DNA of 64,000 nucleotides. It comes from Pseudarthrobacter oxydans (lineage in GTDB: Bacteria; Actinomycetota; Actinomycetes; Actinomycetales; Micrococcaceae). The stretch spans positions 3,658,001 through 3,722,000 of the forward strand of contig NZ_CP139438.1 of assembly GCF_034258515.1 (NCBI RefSeq), in the 5' to 3' direction. This document shows positions 10,574-19,380 of this stretch, one piece after another. Position 1 is the first letter of the stretch. Each line of letters starts with the position of its first letter. The notes beneath the pieces were generated by a model. The model saw only the letters and a program-made list of their open reading frames with translations. It was not told the DNA's origin and ran no database searches. Made by a program: the position numbers and the translations under genes.

Positions 10574-11376
10574 GTCACGCCAGCCCCCGCCGCCGCGGCC
10601 ACCAGCCTGGCGGACCACAGCCTTCCGGCAGCTGTAAGGCCAATTCCGGCAGCAAGCGCTGCCAGTCCCCATGGCGTTCCCAGCAGGATGGCCAGCGGGT
10701 CCACGCCCAGCGCCATTCCCAGGCCCAACCCCAGCAGCGGCAGCCAGGTGAGGAGGCTTACGGTGGCCTTGGGTCCGGCCAGGGCGGTCTGCCGGGCGGC
10801 ATCGGCGTCGTCCTCCGCTTCGAGCTGCGCGGCGAACCTGGTGAGCACGTCCGCAAGCGGACAGCCGCTTGCTTCCGCAACATCAAAGCACGCGGCAAGT
10901 TCCGCCCAGATGCGGGATTCCCGATCCCGCCGGGGAAAGGCGGAGGGCAGCGACCGGCGGATGGCGTCCGAGACCGGAGTTCCACCGGCCGCCGCAGCGC
11001 GTGCCGATCCCAGCATGGCGCTGGAGCCCGTTGGGAGGCCCTCGCTTGGGAGGCCATCGCTGCGGGAACCCGAGGAGCCGTAAACCAACCAGATCTCCTC
11101 CCAAAGCCGGGCCGTTGTCCGCCCGCCTTTGAGCAGGGCGGCAAGTTGCTGCACAACGACGGTCATGGGCGCTGCAGACTGTTTGCCTCCCTTCCCGGCC
11201 CTGCGCCTGCTCAGCAGAAGGATCCCTGCCCTGAGGGCACCTAATGCCGGGGCCGGACCGGGTTTTCCTGCAGGGCCGGCATTTCCTGCACGGCGCAGCC
11301 TGGCGGCAGCGCCGTGCGGCGGACGGGCAAGCAGCACTGCGGCCAGCCCCAAAACCATGACAAGAAGGGGGATCAT
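10570..11376 (-). CDS. TadB-like type II secretion system F domain protein
   Basis: A 268-residue protein with an N-terminal helix (MIPLLVMVLGLAAVLLA), a T2SSF cytoplasmic domain (WAELAACFDVAEASGCPLADVL is the conserved core, near residue 165) and two C-terminal helices (LTWLPLLGLGLGMALG, LAALAAGIGLTAAG). It is the partner of the downstream TadC-like protein in the assembly platform. Its start overlaps the tadA stop by four bases, and its own stop overlaps the next start, so tadA, tadB-like and tadC-like genes form one coupled unit. Confidence 0.8.
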   Translation of the reverse strand: MIPLLVMVLGLAAVLLARPPHGAAARLRRAGNAGPAGKPGPAPALGALRAGILLLSRRRAGKGGKQSAAPMTVVVQQLAALLKGGRTTARLWEEIWLVYGSSGSRSDGLPSEGLPTGSSAMLGSARAAAAGGTPVSDAIRRSLPSAFPRRDRESRIWAELAACFDVAEASGCPLADVLTRFAAQLEAEDDADAARQTALAGPKATVSLLTWLPLLGLGLGMALGVDPLAILLGTPWGLAALAAGIGLTAAGRLWSARLVAAAAGAGVT

Positions 11377-12683
11377 TGCAGCTCTCCCAGGCCCAGCCCC
11401 AGCCGTTCGGCCAGGACCGGCCACGCCGGGCCTGTGCCCACCGGGCCTTCACCACCTTCCCAGGCAGGCAGAACCGTCAGGCCGTCCGGCCCCTCTCCCA
11501 CCAGGCCAACGCACGTCACTTTCCGGGACTGTTGCGTGCGCTCGACGTGGATGATGACGTCCAGGGCGCTCGCTGCCTGGAGCCGCACGCCGTCGGGGTT
11601 CAGTCCCGCCAGGGCACCGAGAGCTGTGAGCCGGGCTGGAACGGCAGTGGCGGTATTGGCGTGGATGGTTCCGCCCCCGCCGCTGTGGCCGGTGTTCATG
11701 GCAGTCAGCAGCTCCCGCACTTCGGCGCCCCGGCATTCACCCACCACCAGCCTGTCCGGACGCATGCGCAAGGCCTGCCGGACCAGGTCCCCCAGGTCCA
11801 CCGCGCCGCCACCTTCCAGGTTTCCGTGGCGGGATTCAAGGGAGACGATGTGCGGATGCACCGGATTCAGTTCCGATGCATCCTCGATCAGGACCAACCG
11901 CTCCGAGGGAGGGCACAGCCCGAGCAGGGTGGAAAGCAGGGTGGTCTTTCCGGACCCGGTGGCACCGCTGATAAGGAAGCTCAGCCTGCGCTCCACCACC
12001 CGTTCCAGGACACGCTGCAGTCCGGAACTGAACATTCCGCCGGCGCGGAGCTCATCCATGGTGAAGACCCGTTCGCGCCGGATCCTGATGCTCAGCAGCG
12101 TTCCCGCCGTGGAGACGGGCGGCAACACGGCATGGACGCGGTAGCCGCCGGCCAGCCTCACGTCAACGCAGGGTGAGCCGTCATCCAGCCGCCGGCCGCC
12201 GGCGGCCACCAGCCGGCAGGCCAATGCCCGCAGCTGGACTTCATGGTCGAAGGCCACCGCTACGCGCTCCATCCCGCGGCCCCTGTCAACCCAGACGGAG
12301 TCCGGGGCATTCACGAAGATATCCGTCACCGCGGGGTTGCGGGTGAGGTTTTGGAGAGGTCCCAGCCCGTTGAGCTCGGCGCTGATCCGCTCCACCGCCG
12401 CCAATGATCCGGCGGTGCCCAGCAGTTTGCCCGTGGCCTGCACTGCCGCCGCCACACGGGAGGGTGTCACAGCCGCCGCGTCCGCCATCATGGACTCCCG
12501 CACCGATTCGAGCAGCCCCACATCCACGGCGTCCCGGACGGCCGGACGGCGTTCGCGCCGCCGCCCCTCGCCGGAAGCATGCCCGCCGGAACTGAGTTCC
12601 CCAATGCGCCGTTCCCCGATGCGTCGTTCCCCGATGCGCCGTTCCCCGACGCTGCGTTCACCTGAGCCTGGCGGCTGCCTCAC
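11373..12683 (-). CDS. tadA: TadA/CpaF family secretion ATPase
   Basis: A 436-residue AAA-type ATPase that powers pilus or secretion assembly. Walker A is GATGSGKTT at residues 240-248, followed by LVLIEDASEL (Asp box/Walker B region), MRPDRLVVGECRGAEV and the HSGGGGTIHA His box. The GTG start overlaps the CpaE-like gene stop. The N-terminus carries an unusual four-fold pentapeptide repeat, GER(R/S)(I/V), at residues 8-27, encoded by 15-bp DNA repeats, ahead of the normal N-terminal domain. Confidence 0.92.
   Translation of the reverse strand: MRQPPGSGERSVGERRIGERRIGERRIGELSSGGHASGEGRRRERRPAVRDAVDVGLLESVRESMMADAAAVTPSRVAAAVQATGKLLGTAGSLAAVERISAELNGLGPLQNLTRNPAVTDIFVNAPDSVWVDRGRGMERVAVAFDHEVQLRALACRLVAAGGRRLDDGSPCVDVRLAGGYRVHAVLPPVSTAGTLLSIRIRRERVFTMDELRAGGMFSSGLQRVLERVVERRLSFLISGATGSGKTTLLSTLLGLCPPSERLVLIEDASELNPVHPHIVSLESRHGNLEGGGAVDLGDLVRQALRMRPDRLVVGECRGAEVRELLTAMNTGHSGGGGTIHANTATAVPARLTALGALAGLNPDGVRLQAASALDVIIHVERTQQSRKVTCVGLVGEGPDGLTVLPAWEGGEGPVGTGPAWPVLAERLGLGLGELQ
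12603..12662. repeat. Four tandem 15-bp units inside the 5' end of tadA
   Basis: The plus strand shows four consecutive 15-base units of the form gcgccgttccccgat with a few substitutions. In the tadA frame they encode GER(R/S)(I/V) four times, and a fifth partial GE follows. The first three units are almost identical, so the array looks young and able to change copy number without shifting the frame. Confidence 0.85.
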
Positions 12684-13876
12684 CCGAGATCCCCCGCAGG
12701 CAGGCCGTCTCCGAGAAGATCCAGCACGGAGGCAGCGAATTGCCTGACGCTCCGCCGCTTGCCCAGATCAAGGAGCCGGCCCGACTCCATGGCCGCCGGG
12801 ACGCCCCGCAGCTCGGGCACGCGCCCCTGGACGGGAAGGCCGATGGCTTCGGCAAGAAGGGCGCCGTCCAGCGCCGCACCGTGCTTGCCCCGAACCAGGA
12901 GGGAAGCCTCCACCGGAGGGAATTCCTGAAGCAGCCGCACCGCCGCTACGGCAGCCTTCAGCTGCGCCGGAACCACCACGGTGATGAGGTCGCAGTCCCA
13001 GGCGAACGTGTGGATCGGCTCCGCTCCCCGGCCGATGTCCACCACCACCAGCTCATACCCACGGCGGGCGGCATCAAGGACGCCCGCCGAGGTGGCGGCG
13101 GCAACAGTCACAGGCTGCTCACGGCTGGCGGGCCAGGACAGGAACGAAAAGCCTCCTGCAACGGGCAGGGAATCCGCAAGCTGGACCGGATCGATGCTGC
13201 CCCTGGCCTCAGCGAGGTCGGGCCAGCGCAGCCCGGGGTCTTCTTCGGCGGCGAGGGCGAGCTCCAGCCCGCCGCCCCACGGGTCACCGTCCACCAGGAG
13301 CACCCGGGCCCCCAGCCCGGCGGCAGCCTGGGCAATCCAGATGGCTGCGGTAGTGGCACCCGCGCCGCCGCAGCCGCCGGCCACGCCCAGGATGAGGCCG
13401 CCGGGGCCCGGCGAACGCGACCTGCTGAGATGGTCCGCAAGCCAGGCGGCGGCGTCGGGCAGCACAGCCACCCGCTCTGCACCGAGGACCGCGGCCAGGT
13501 GCCACAGGCTGTCGCCTTCACCGTCAAGGCCCACCAGGACTGCCGGCGCCCGTCGCCGGGGAGGCAGTTCGCGGATGTCGCTGCCCACCAGGACTGCCGC
13601 CGCCCCGTCCCAATGCCTGCCCGCCCCGGCGGCATCGGCTGCCGTGCGCAGCTGTGCTCCGGCTGCCGCAACGATCCGCTCCACGTCGGCCCGGAGGACA
13701 GCGGACGAGGTCACCAGCAGTACCTCGCCGCCGCTGTCCGGCAGCCAGGCTTCCCGGGCTCCTCCCGGGGCGTGCACCGGGAGGGCTGCCCGTAATGGCT
13801 GACCAGCCTCTGCTGCAAGGCTGAAGCCGGCGGGGCCCGGTTCAGGGTGGGACGGAATCAGCTGATGCCTGCTCAT
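12680..13876 (-). CDS. CpaE/TadZ-like septum-site (Ssd/Rv3660c-type) protein with degenerate P-loop
   Basis: A 398-residue protein with an N-terminal receiver-like region and a C-terminal MinD/ParA-like domain. The nucleotide loop reads GCGGAGATT, so both lysines of the usual KGGxGKTT motif are replaced, and normal ATP hydrolysis is doubtful. The following strand LLVDGDPWGGGLEL and the later VVVDIGRG are intact. TadZ/CpaE proteins place the Tad machinery at a cell position; the mycobacterial homologue Ssd has been linked to division. It is the first gene of the coupled run (GTGA overlap with tadA). The ATG at 13874-13876 is preferred to longer upstream reading. Confidence 0.82.
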   Translation of the reverse strand: MSRHQLIPSHPEPGPAGFSLAAEAGQPLRAALPVHAPGGAREAWLPDSGGEVLLVTSSAVLRADVERIVAAAGAQLRTAADAAGAGRHWDGAAAVLVGSDIRELPPRRRAPAVLVGLDGEGDSLWHLAAVLGAERVAVLPDAAAWLADHLSRSRSPGPGGLILGVAGGCGGAGATTAAIWIAQAAAGLGARVLLVDGDPWGGGLELALAAEEDPGLRWPDLAEARGSIDPVQLADSLPVAGGFSFLSWPASREQPVTVAAATSAGVLDAARRGYELVVVDIGRGAEPIHTFAWDCDLITVVVPAQLKAAVAAVRLLQEFPPVEASLLVRGKHGAALDGALLAEAIGLPVQGRVPELRGVPAAMESGRLLDLGKRRSVRQFAASVLDLLGDGLPAGDLG

Positions 13877-14007
13877 GGACCCACTTTCCACCGCCGAAAG
13901 ATGGCGGGTAAGGGCGCCGGGGCCGTATGTGGAAAAGCAGGGCGCGCCACGCGCGCAGCCGCCGGCCCCAGAGCCGGCAAGCCCGGAAACAAGGCAGAAT
14001 GGGGACC

Positions 14008-15726
14008 ATGTACCTGCTGCTCGCCGCCCACCCCCACGGCGCGGCACTGCAGGAACTCACGCAGGCGGGAGCCCCGCTGCCGTCCACCCCGGAACCAAGG
14101 CTCATCAGCACAGGCGACCTCGCCGCCGTCGTACGTGAACTGGAACACCGCCGGCCGAACGGGCAGCCGCCCCGCTGGATCTGGCACCGCACCCAGGATT
14201 GGTACCCCGCCCTGCTGGCAGCCGGCGTCGAACTGGAGCGGTGCCATGACCTAAGCCTGTGCGCGAACATCCTGGCCTTTTCCCGGTTCACCGCCGACAC
14301 GGAATACGCACGGAACGCGGACAGGATCGCCGTCGAGGACCCGCTGCTGCCTCCCAAAGCGTTGCAGCCGCCGCCTCCCCCGGCGGACCAGGGTGCCCTG
14401 TTCGAGGATCCCGGGACCCTGCCCCTCACTGGGCGTACTCCCGAAGAGCTGCGGGCCGAATACGCCGCCCAACAGGCGGCCCTGGCCTCGGTCGGCCATG
14501 AGGAGAACCGGCGGAACCGGCTGCAGCTCCTCCTCGCAGCAGAATCCGCCGGTGCCATGATCGCCGCCGAGATGCAGCATGCCGGCGTACCGTGGCGGGA
14601 AGACCTGCACGAACAGATCCTCGCCGGGCACCTTGGCCCCCGCCCGCCCCTGGGCCACCGCCCCGCGAAACTTGAGGCGCTGAACCAGGAGCTTCGCCGG
14701 CTCCTGAATTCGCCCACGCTGAATCCCGATTCCCCGCAGGACCTGATGCGGGCCCTGCACCGGAACGGGATCGAAGTCAAAAGCACCCGCAAATGGGAGC
14801 TGAGGGAATCCAGCCACCCGGCCATCGAACCGCTGCTGGCCTACAAGCAGTTGTCTCGCCTGCACACGGCCAACGGATGGGCCTGGCTCGACGCCTGGGT
14901 GGCCGGCGGCAGGTTCCGCCCCGAATACGTGGTGGGCGGCGTGGTTTCCGGCCGCTGGGCCTCCCGCGGCGGCGGTGCGCTCCAGATTCCGCGCCAGATC
15001 CGCGGCGCCGTCCATGCCGATCCCGGCTACAAGCTGATCGTCGCGGATGCCTCACAGCTGGAACCTCGCGTGCTGGCGGCCCTGGCCCGGGACTCGTCCA
15101 TGGCCGAGGCTGCCCGCGACCAGGATCTCTACGCGGGCATCGCCGCCAAGGGATTCGGCGGGGACCGGGCAAAGGCAAAGATGGCGCTGCTGGGCGCAAT
15201 GTACGGCGCAACCTCCGGCGAGGCCGGCCGGCTCATGCCGCAGCTGGCGAAGACTTATCCGCGGGCCGTGGACTTTGTGGAGCAGGCTGCGCGGGCGGGC
15301 GAGTCCGGTGGCACGGTGACCACGAGGCTGGGCCGGAGCAGCCCTCCGCCGTCCGGGCGATGGTTCCAGAGCCAACGGTCGGCCAGCGCCGAGGAGCAGC
15401 GCCGCGCCGAATCGATCGCCCGCTCCCGGGGACGCTTCACCCGCAACTTTGTTGTCCAGGGCTCGGCCGCTGACTGGGCGGCCTGCTGGCTGGCGGAATT
15501 ACGACGGCGGCTGCGCACCCTCCGGAAGGACCGTCACCTTGACGCCGAGCTTGTCTTCTTCCTGCATGACGAGGTGATGGTCCACGCCCCCGTGGAGGCA
15601 GTGGACGCCTGCATCGCGGCGATCGAGGACGCGGCCAGCGCCGCGAGGGAGCTCCTGTTCGGTCCCATCCCCGTTGAGTTCCCGGTCAGCGTTGCAGTGG
15701 TTGACTCCTACGACCATGCGAAATAG
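14008..15726 (+). CDS. Family A DNA polymerase (actinobacterial short 3'-5' exonuclease/polymerase type)
   Basis: A 572-residue stand-alone Pol I-like protein with no 5' nuclease domain. The polymerase motifs are intact: motif A in ADASQLEPR, the O-helix motif B in RAKAKMALLGAMYG (the usual Phe is Leu), and motif C in FLHDEVMVH. The first 200 residues occupy the place of the proofreading domain, but the canonical DxE exonuclease signature is not evident, so proofreading is doubtful. The ATG at 14008 fits the family N-terminus (MYLLLAAHPHG). It is divergent from the Tad cluster. The cellular role is unknown; repair synthesis is likely. Confidence 0.85.
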   Translation: MYLLLAAHPHGAALQELTQAGAPLPSTPEPRLISTGDLAAVVRELEHRRPNGQPPRWIWHRTQDWYPALLAAGVELERCHDLSLCANILAFSRFTADTEYARNADRIAVEDPLLPPKALQPPPPPADQGALFEDPGTLPLTGRTPEELRAEYAAQQAALASVGHEENRRNRLQLLLAAESAGAMIAAEMQHAGVPWREDLHEQILAGHLGPRPPLGHRPAKLEALNQELRRLLNSPTLNPDSPQDLMRALHRNGIEVKSTRKWELRESSHPAIEPLLAYKQLSRLHTANGWAWLDAWVAGGRFRPEYVVGGVVSGRWASRGGGALQIPRQIRGAVHADPGYKLIVADASQLEPRVLAALARDSSMAEAARDQDLYAGIAAKGFGGDRAKAKMALLGAMYGATSGEAGRLMPQLAKTYPRAVDFVEQAARAGESGGTVTTRLGRSSPPPSGRWFQSQRSASAEEQRRAESIARSRGRFTRNFVVQGSAADWAACWLAELRRRLRTLRKDRHLDAELVFFLHDEVMVHAPVEAVDACIAAIEDAASAARELLFGPIPVEFPVSVAVVDSYDHAK

Positions 15727-15892
15727 CCGCCCGTCCGCGGCAATTGGGGCGTTTGGCAGCCTGCCGACCCGCAAAGTAACCTACCCGGCGGTAGCTCGAC
15801 CGGCCCCCGTGACCAGCGTTACAGTTCATAGCGGCGACTGAGGCAGACCGGTCAAAAGCTGATGCAACGACGCACAGGGGAGGTCCCGGCTT

Positions 15893-16084
15893 ATGGCGGG
15901 CAGGTTCGAAATTCATCGGGTAGGCGACGAGTCCTACCGACTGCGGCTCACTGATGCAGAGGGCAACACTGTTGCCGTCTCACCCAAGTTCAAGTCCCTC
16001 AACTCGCTGCTTGAGGGCATCAAGGCAGTCCGGGAGAACGCCGCCACCGGCATCGTGGTGGATCTCCGCCAGCAGCAGGCCTGA
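15893..16084 (+). CDS. DUF1508 (YegP-like) small protein
   Basis: A 63-residue protein with a single DUF1508 unit: FEIHRVGDESYRLRL, then a turn and VAVSPKFKSLNSLLEGIKAVRENA. The family usually consists of one or two such beta-beta-beta-alpha units; this is the single-unit form. AGGGGAGG upstream is a strong ribosome-binding site, although its spacing to the ATG is long. Its molecular role is not established. Confidence 0.85.
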   Translation: MAGRFEIHRVGDESYRLRLTDAEGNTVAVSPKFKSLNSLLEGIKAVRENAATGIVVDLRQQQA

Positions 16085-16086
16085 CG

Positions 16087-16764
16087 CTAGACGCCCATGC
16101 GGTGGAGCCGGCTCCGGTCCCACGGAACGGCCCAACCCAGCTGTTCGAACAGCCCGTTCAGGACAATTCCGGTAAATCCCCAAACCACCACGCCGTTCAC
16201 TGTGAAGGCGGGGCTGTCGAAGCTGCGCCCGGCGCGGTGGACGGTTGCCATCACGCGGTTGTCCGGCTCCAGCAGGTCACGGACGGGGACGCGGAACACC
16301 TGGGCTGACTCGGCATAGTCCACCACCCTGACGGGGGTTGGCGAACGCCACCAGGCCAGCACCGGGGTGACCAGGAAATTGCTGTGGGCAAGGCCCAGTT
16401 CCTGAAGGGATCCCAGAACTTCCACGCCGTCCGAGTCGAGGCCGGTTTCTTCCTCTGCTTCCCGCAATGCCGCCTGAACCGGCGTTTCCCTGGCGTCAAG
16501 GGCGCCGCCAGGGAACGCCACCTGCCCGGGATGGGACCCTAAAGTATGGGCGCGTTCGAGCAGGAGGACGTCAAGATCGGCCGGCGCCAGTGGCTTGTTG
16601 GAAGCTGCGGGGACGTCATCAAGGGCCCCGAAGAGCATCAGGACGGCCGCCCTCCGCGCCCGGGACTTGTCCACCGTCAGGGCGGCCCAGAGGGGATCCG
16701 GCGCCGCATCGGCACCGGACTCCGCCCGGCGCACCAGTTCGAGGAGGTCTTCGCGCGCGCTCAC
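16087..16764 (-). CDS. NUDIX hydrolase, CoA pyrophosphatase type
   Basis: A 225-residue NUDIX enzyme. The Nudix box [20 protein letters not shown] plus TGL matches the consensus exactly (G-x5-E-x7-REUxEExGU). Ahead of it, [10 protein letters not shown] is the signature of the CoA diphosphatase subgroup, which cleaves CoA and related dinucleotides. The GTG start at 16764 overlaps the stop of nth (GTGA), so the pair is translationally coupled, as in mycobacteria, where the same two genes are close together. Confidence 0.88.
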   Translation of the reverse strand: MSAREDLLELVRRAESGADAAPDPLWAALTVDKSRARRAAVLMLFGALDDVPAASNKPLAPADLDVLLLERAHTLGSHPGQVAFPGGALDARETPVQAALREAEEETGLDSDGVEVLGSLQELGLAHSNFLVTPVLAWWRSPTPVRVVDYAESAQVFRVPVRDLLEPDNRVMATVHRAGRSFDSPAFTVNGVVVWGFTGIVLNGLFEQLGWAVPWDRSRLHRMGV

Positions 16765-17618
16765 GGTGTCCTCTGCTGGGATTCCATCCGGATTTCGGCG
16801 GCGCGGTGGGTCTCGGCCAAAAGCTGCTCCAGCAGTGCCTCGCTGCCGGGAGCGAGCTCGTACTTCAGCAGCTTCGCAGCCTTCGCGGGATCCGTTTCGC
16901 CCAGCCCGAAGCTGGGGCACCACGTGGCCACGGGGCAGGCCCCGCAGGCCGGCTTCCGCGCGTGGCACACCCGCCGCCCGTGGAAGATCACCCGGTGGGA
17001 CAGCATGGTCCAGTCCTTCCGGTCGAACAGCTCGGCCACGTCCCGTTCGATCTGCACGGGGTCGTCGGACTGCGTCCAGCCAAAGCGGTTGGCGAGCCGG
17101 GCGAAGTGGGTGTCCACCGAGATGCCGGGGATGCCGAAGCCGTTCCCCAGCACCACGTTTGCCGTCTTGCGGCCCACGCCCGGCAGGGTGACCAGGTCCT
17201 CCAGCCGCCCCGGTACAACGCCGTTGTACTCGTCCACAAGGCGGGTGCAGAGCGCAATGACGTTCCTGGCCTTGGCCCGGAAGAACCCCGTGGGCTTCAG
17301 GATCGTTTCCAGGTCGCCAGGATCCGCCTCGGCCAGGGCCCGGGCGTCCGGGTAGCGCGCGAACAGCACCCGGGTGACCTGGTTGACCGTCACGTCAGTG
17401 GTCTGGGCGGAAAGGACCGTGGCCACGAGCAGTTCGAACGGGTTGCGGAAGTCGAGCTCGGCGTGGGCGTATGGATACTTCTCGGCCAACGCCCTGTTGA
17501 TCCGCCGTGCCCGCCGCTTCAGCGCCAGCACCGATTCGGAAGAGACCACCGGCATCCCGGCAGCCTGGCTGGCGAGTGCCTTGATTCCGCCGGCCTTCGA
17601 GGCCCCGGGCCCGGCCAC
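16761..17618 (-). CDS. nth: Endonuclease III, DNA glycosylase/AP lyase
   Basis: Removes oxidised pyrimidines and cleaves the abasic site. The 285-residue protein has the helix-hairpin-helix [10 protein letters not shown] with the catalytic lysine, the catalytic aspartate in [10 protein letters not shown], and the C-terminal [4Fe-4S] cysteine pattern C-x6-C-x2-C-x5-C in [17 protein letters not shown]. About 30 extra N-terminal residues precede the usual start; a shorter start is possible. It is coupled to the CoA pyrophosphatase gene downstream and follows the membrane protein gene by five bases. Confidence 0.95.
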   Translation of the reverse strand: MAGPGASKAGGIKALASQAAGMPVVSSESVLALKRRARRINRALAEKYPYAHAELDFRNPFELLVATVLSAQTTDVTVNQVTRVLFARYPDARALAEADPGDLETILKPTGFFRAKARNVIALCTRLVDEYNGVVPGRLEDLVTLPGVGRKTANVVLGNGFGIPGISVDTHFARLANRFGWTQSDDPVQIERDVAELFDRKDWTMLSHRVIFHGRRVCHARKPACGACPVATWCPSFGLGETDPAKAAKLLKYELAPGSEALLEQLLAETHRAAEIRMESQQRTP

Positions 17619-17623
17619 AGGCG

Positions 17624-18970
17624 TCAGCCGCGCTCGATGTTGCTGAGGTCCCGCAGGACGCCCAGGCGCCCGTCAGTGTGCTGCACCAGGAACTCCTGGC
17701 CGCGGTCCTCAAGGGCCAGCACCCAGCCGCCCGGTTCAATAACGAACGCCGGCGCGCCGGTTTGGGGGTCATAGGCAGTGCGGTGCTGTGCCACGGCAAA
17801 CCAGAAGGCCTCGTGGATGGGGTGTTCTTCCGATTCGTCGGGCCGGCTGGCCGGATCAACCGTGGCGCCGATGGGCTGCTCGATCCGGACCTGCTGGTGC
17901 ACTGCGGTGGCGGCCGGCGGCTCCCAGCCCGCATGCCCGCCCGGGGCCGGGGAGGCAGCACCCTGGCCGGACGGGGCAGCCGGCGGGGCGCCGCCGTCGT
18001 GAACCGGAGCAGGAGTGGAAGAAGGACGGACGACGTCGGCGGGCTGGGTTGCGGGCCCCGGGTCGCCTGCTGGAGTCCACTCGGAGACCTCGGGGGCAGT
18101 GGAAACAGGCGATGCCCCGGTAGGGATGGCAGCGGTGGCGGGGGCATGGACTGCCGCGGGCTGCGGGGCGGCGCCGGGCTGCCCTGCTGACACCGGCTGC
18201 TCCGGCGAACCGTGCTGTTCCGGTGAACCGGTCTTGCCGTTTGAGCCCGGCCGGACAGCTGATGAACCTGCACCGGCACCGCCGAACAGCCCTCCGCCCG
18301 AGAACAGCTTCGAGCCCGGCTTCGACTCTTTCGAACCGGCGGCGGACTCGTCCTTCGGCTTCTTGGGAGCGCGGGGTTTCTGGACGGGAACAACCGCATC
18401 CCGGGCCACCACGTGGGCCGGCACTTCGGCCCGGCCCTGGAAGTCACCGGAGACGTAGGGCAGGAAGCGGCCCAGCACGGTTGCGGCGAACAGGACCAGC
18501 GAGCCGATCAGGCCCACAAGGAGGCTCGGCACGTAGGCGCCGGCCACGGAGATGAAGAAGAACGCCACGGCAAAGGAGGCAACCACTGACGCGAACTGGT
18601 CAATGGACAGGGAGCCAATCCGGAGCTTCGTGGCGGGAGCCAGCCTGCGCGCGGCGAAAAGCGCGCTCACGATCAGGGGCAGGACGATGCCCAGCCCCAG
18701 GAAGAACAGGTTGTTGAGGTTCCACAGGTTGTACCGTGCGCCGAAGATTGGCAGCAGGGAGGCAACGAAAAGGATGAGCGTGCCGGCGAAGACGGCCAGG
18801 TCCCGGATGGTGAACGGACCCAGCACTGCCTCGTTGGCGTTCGGAGCCTTGCCTCCCTTGGAAGCGGTGCCCGCGGTGGCCTGGGACCCTGGCCCGTCGG
18901 CTGTTCCGGCGCTGTGGCCGGAACCTGCCGTGTCGGGGCCGGTCTTCTGGCCGAAGCCTTGCTGGTTCAT
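17624..18970 (-). CDS. Membrane protein with four helices and a long Pro/Ala-rich linker
   Basis: I do not recognise a named family. The 448 residues begin with a hydrophilic Gly/Ser/Thr-rich tail (1-50), followed by about four membrane helices (residues 55-165: [70 protein letters not shown]). A disordered stretch rich in Pro, Ala, Gly and Ser follows (175-355). A compact C-terminal segment ([20 protein letters not shown] ... [12 protein letters not shown]) looks like a small folded domain on the cytoplasmic side. It lies five bases upstream of nth on the same strand, probably in one transcript. Confidence 0.7.
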   Translation of the reverse strand: MNQQGFGQKTGPDTAGSGHSAGTADGPGSQATAGTASKGGKAPNANEAVLGPFTIRDLAVFAGTLILFVASLLPIFGARYNLWNLNNLFFLGLGIVLPLIVSALFAARRLAPATKLRIGSLSIDQFASVVASFAVAFFFISVAGAYVPSLLVGLIGSLVLFAATVLGRFLPYVSGDFQGRAEVPAHVVARDAVVPVQKPRAPKKPKDESAAGSKESKPGSKLFSGGGLFGGAGAGSSAVRPGSNGKTGSPEQHGSPEQPVSAGQPGAAPQPAAVHAPATAAIPTGASPVSTAPEVSEWTPAGDPGPATQPADVVRPSSTPAPVHDGGAPPAAPSGQGAASPAPGGHAGWEPPAATAVHQQVRIEQPIGATVDPASRPDESEEHPIHEAFWFAVAQHRTAYDPQTGAPAFVIEPGGWVLALEDRGQEFLVQHTDGRLGVLRDLSNIERG

Positions 18971-19380
18971 TCTGCTCTCCTTAGCGTGGCGGCACCGGGG
19001 CCTGCATGGTCCCGAAATCGTGCCGTCTTGACAGCGGTTCCGGTGTTGCCAGGCCCTTGCGTTGCCTGGCCGAAGCGGACCGAAGTGAAGTCACAATTCC
19101 ATCTCAGCCTAGTCAAGAGCCCAGCTGATCACTAGCTGGCCGCAGCCTGCGGCGGGCCGGAAAGGCCGGCCCGCAGACCATTCACCGCTTAATAAATGCC
19201 GTTCACGGGCTCTCGTGTGACACCGCACACATCAGCGGCGGGCCAAGCATTAGTCTTGATTCCGGAACAGCTCTTTGCGGAATGTCCGTGACCAGCCGGT
19301 GCCCGACGTCGTGCAGGCGGCGGAGCCCGGACGTCGGCGGACATCCCGCCCAGCAAAGATCGATGAATGATGAGGTTCAC
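18971..19380. other. 410-bp intergenic control region between the membrane protein gene and acs
   Basis: No convincing gene. It holds a hairpin at 19048-19070 (GCCAGGC arms, 9-base loop), a perfect 9-bp stem with a 5-base loop at 19152-19174 (GCGGGCCGG arms, no T run), and a Crp-like site at 19216-19231. The acs ribosome-binding site (TGAGG) lies eight bases before the ATG at 19381. The region must carry divergent promoters for the membrane protein gene and acs. Confidence 0.7.
19216..19231. promoter_or_regulatory. Candidate Crp/GlxR binding site upstream of acs
   Basis: TGTGA-N6-ACACA matches the TGTGA-N6-TCACA consensus at nine of ten positions. It is centred about 157 bp before the acs start codon. 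Acetate activation is a known Crp/GlxR target in actinobacteria, and a crp gene lies at 39.0 kb in this window. Confidence 0.5.

Noticed and set aside
19152..19174. Hairpin between the membrane protein gene and acs as an intrinsic terminator
   Set aside because: The stem is perfect, but there is no T run and no gene ends near it, since the flanking genes are divergent.
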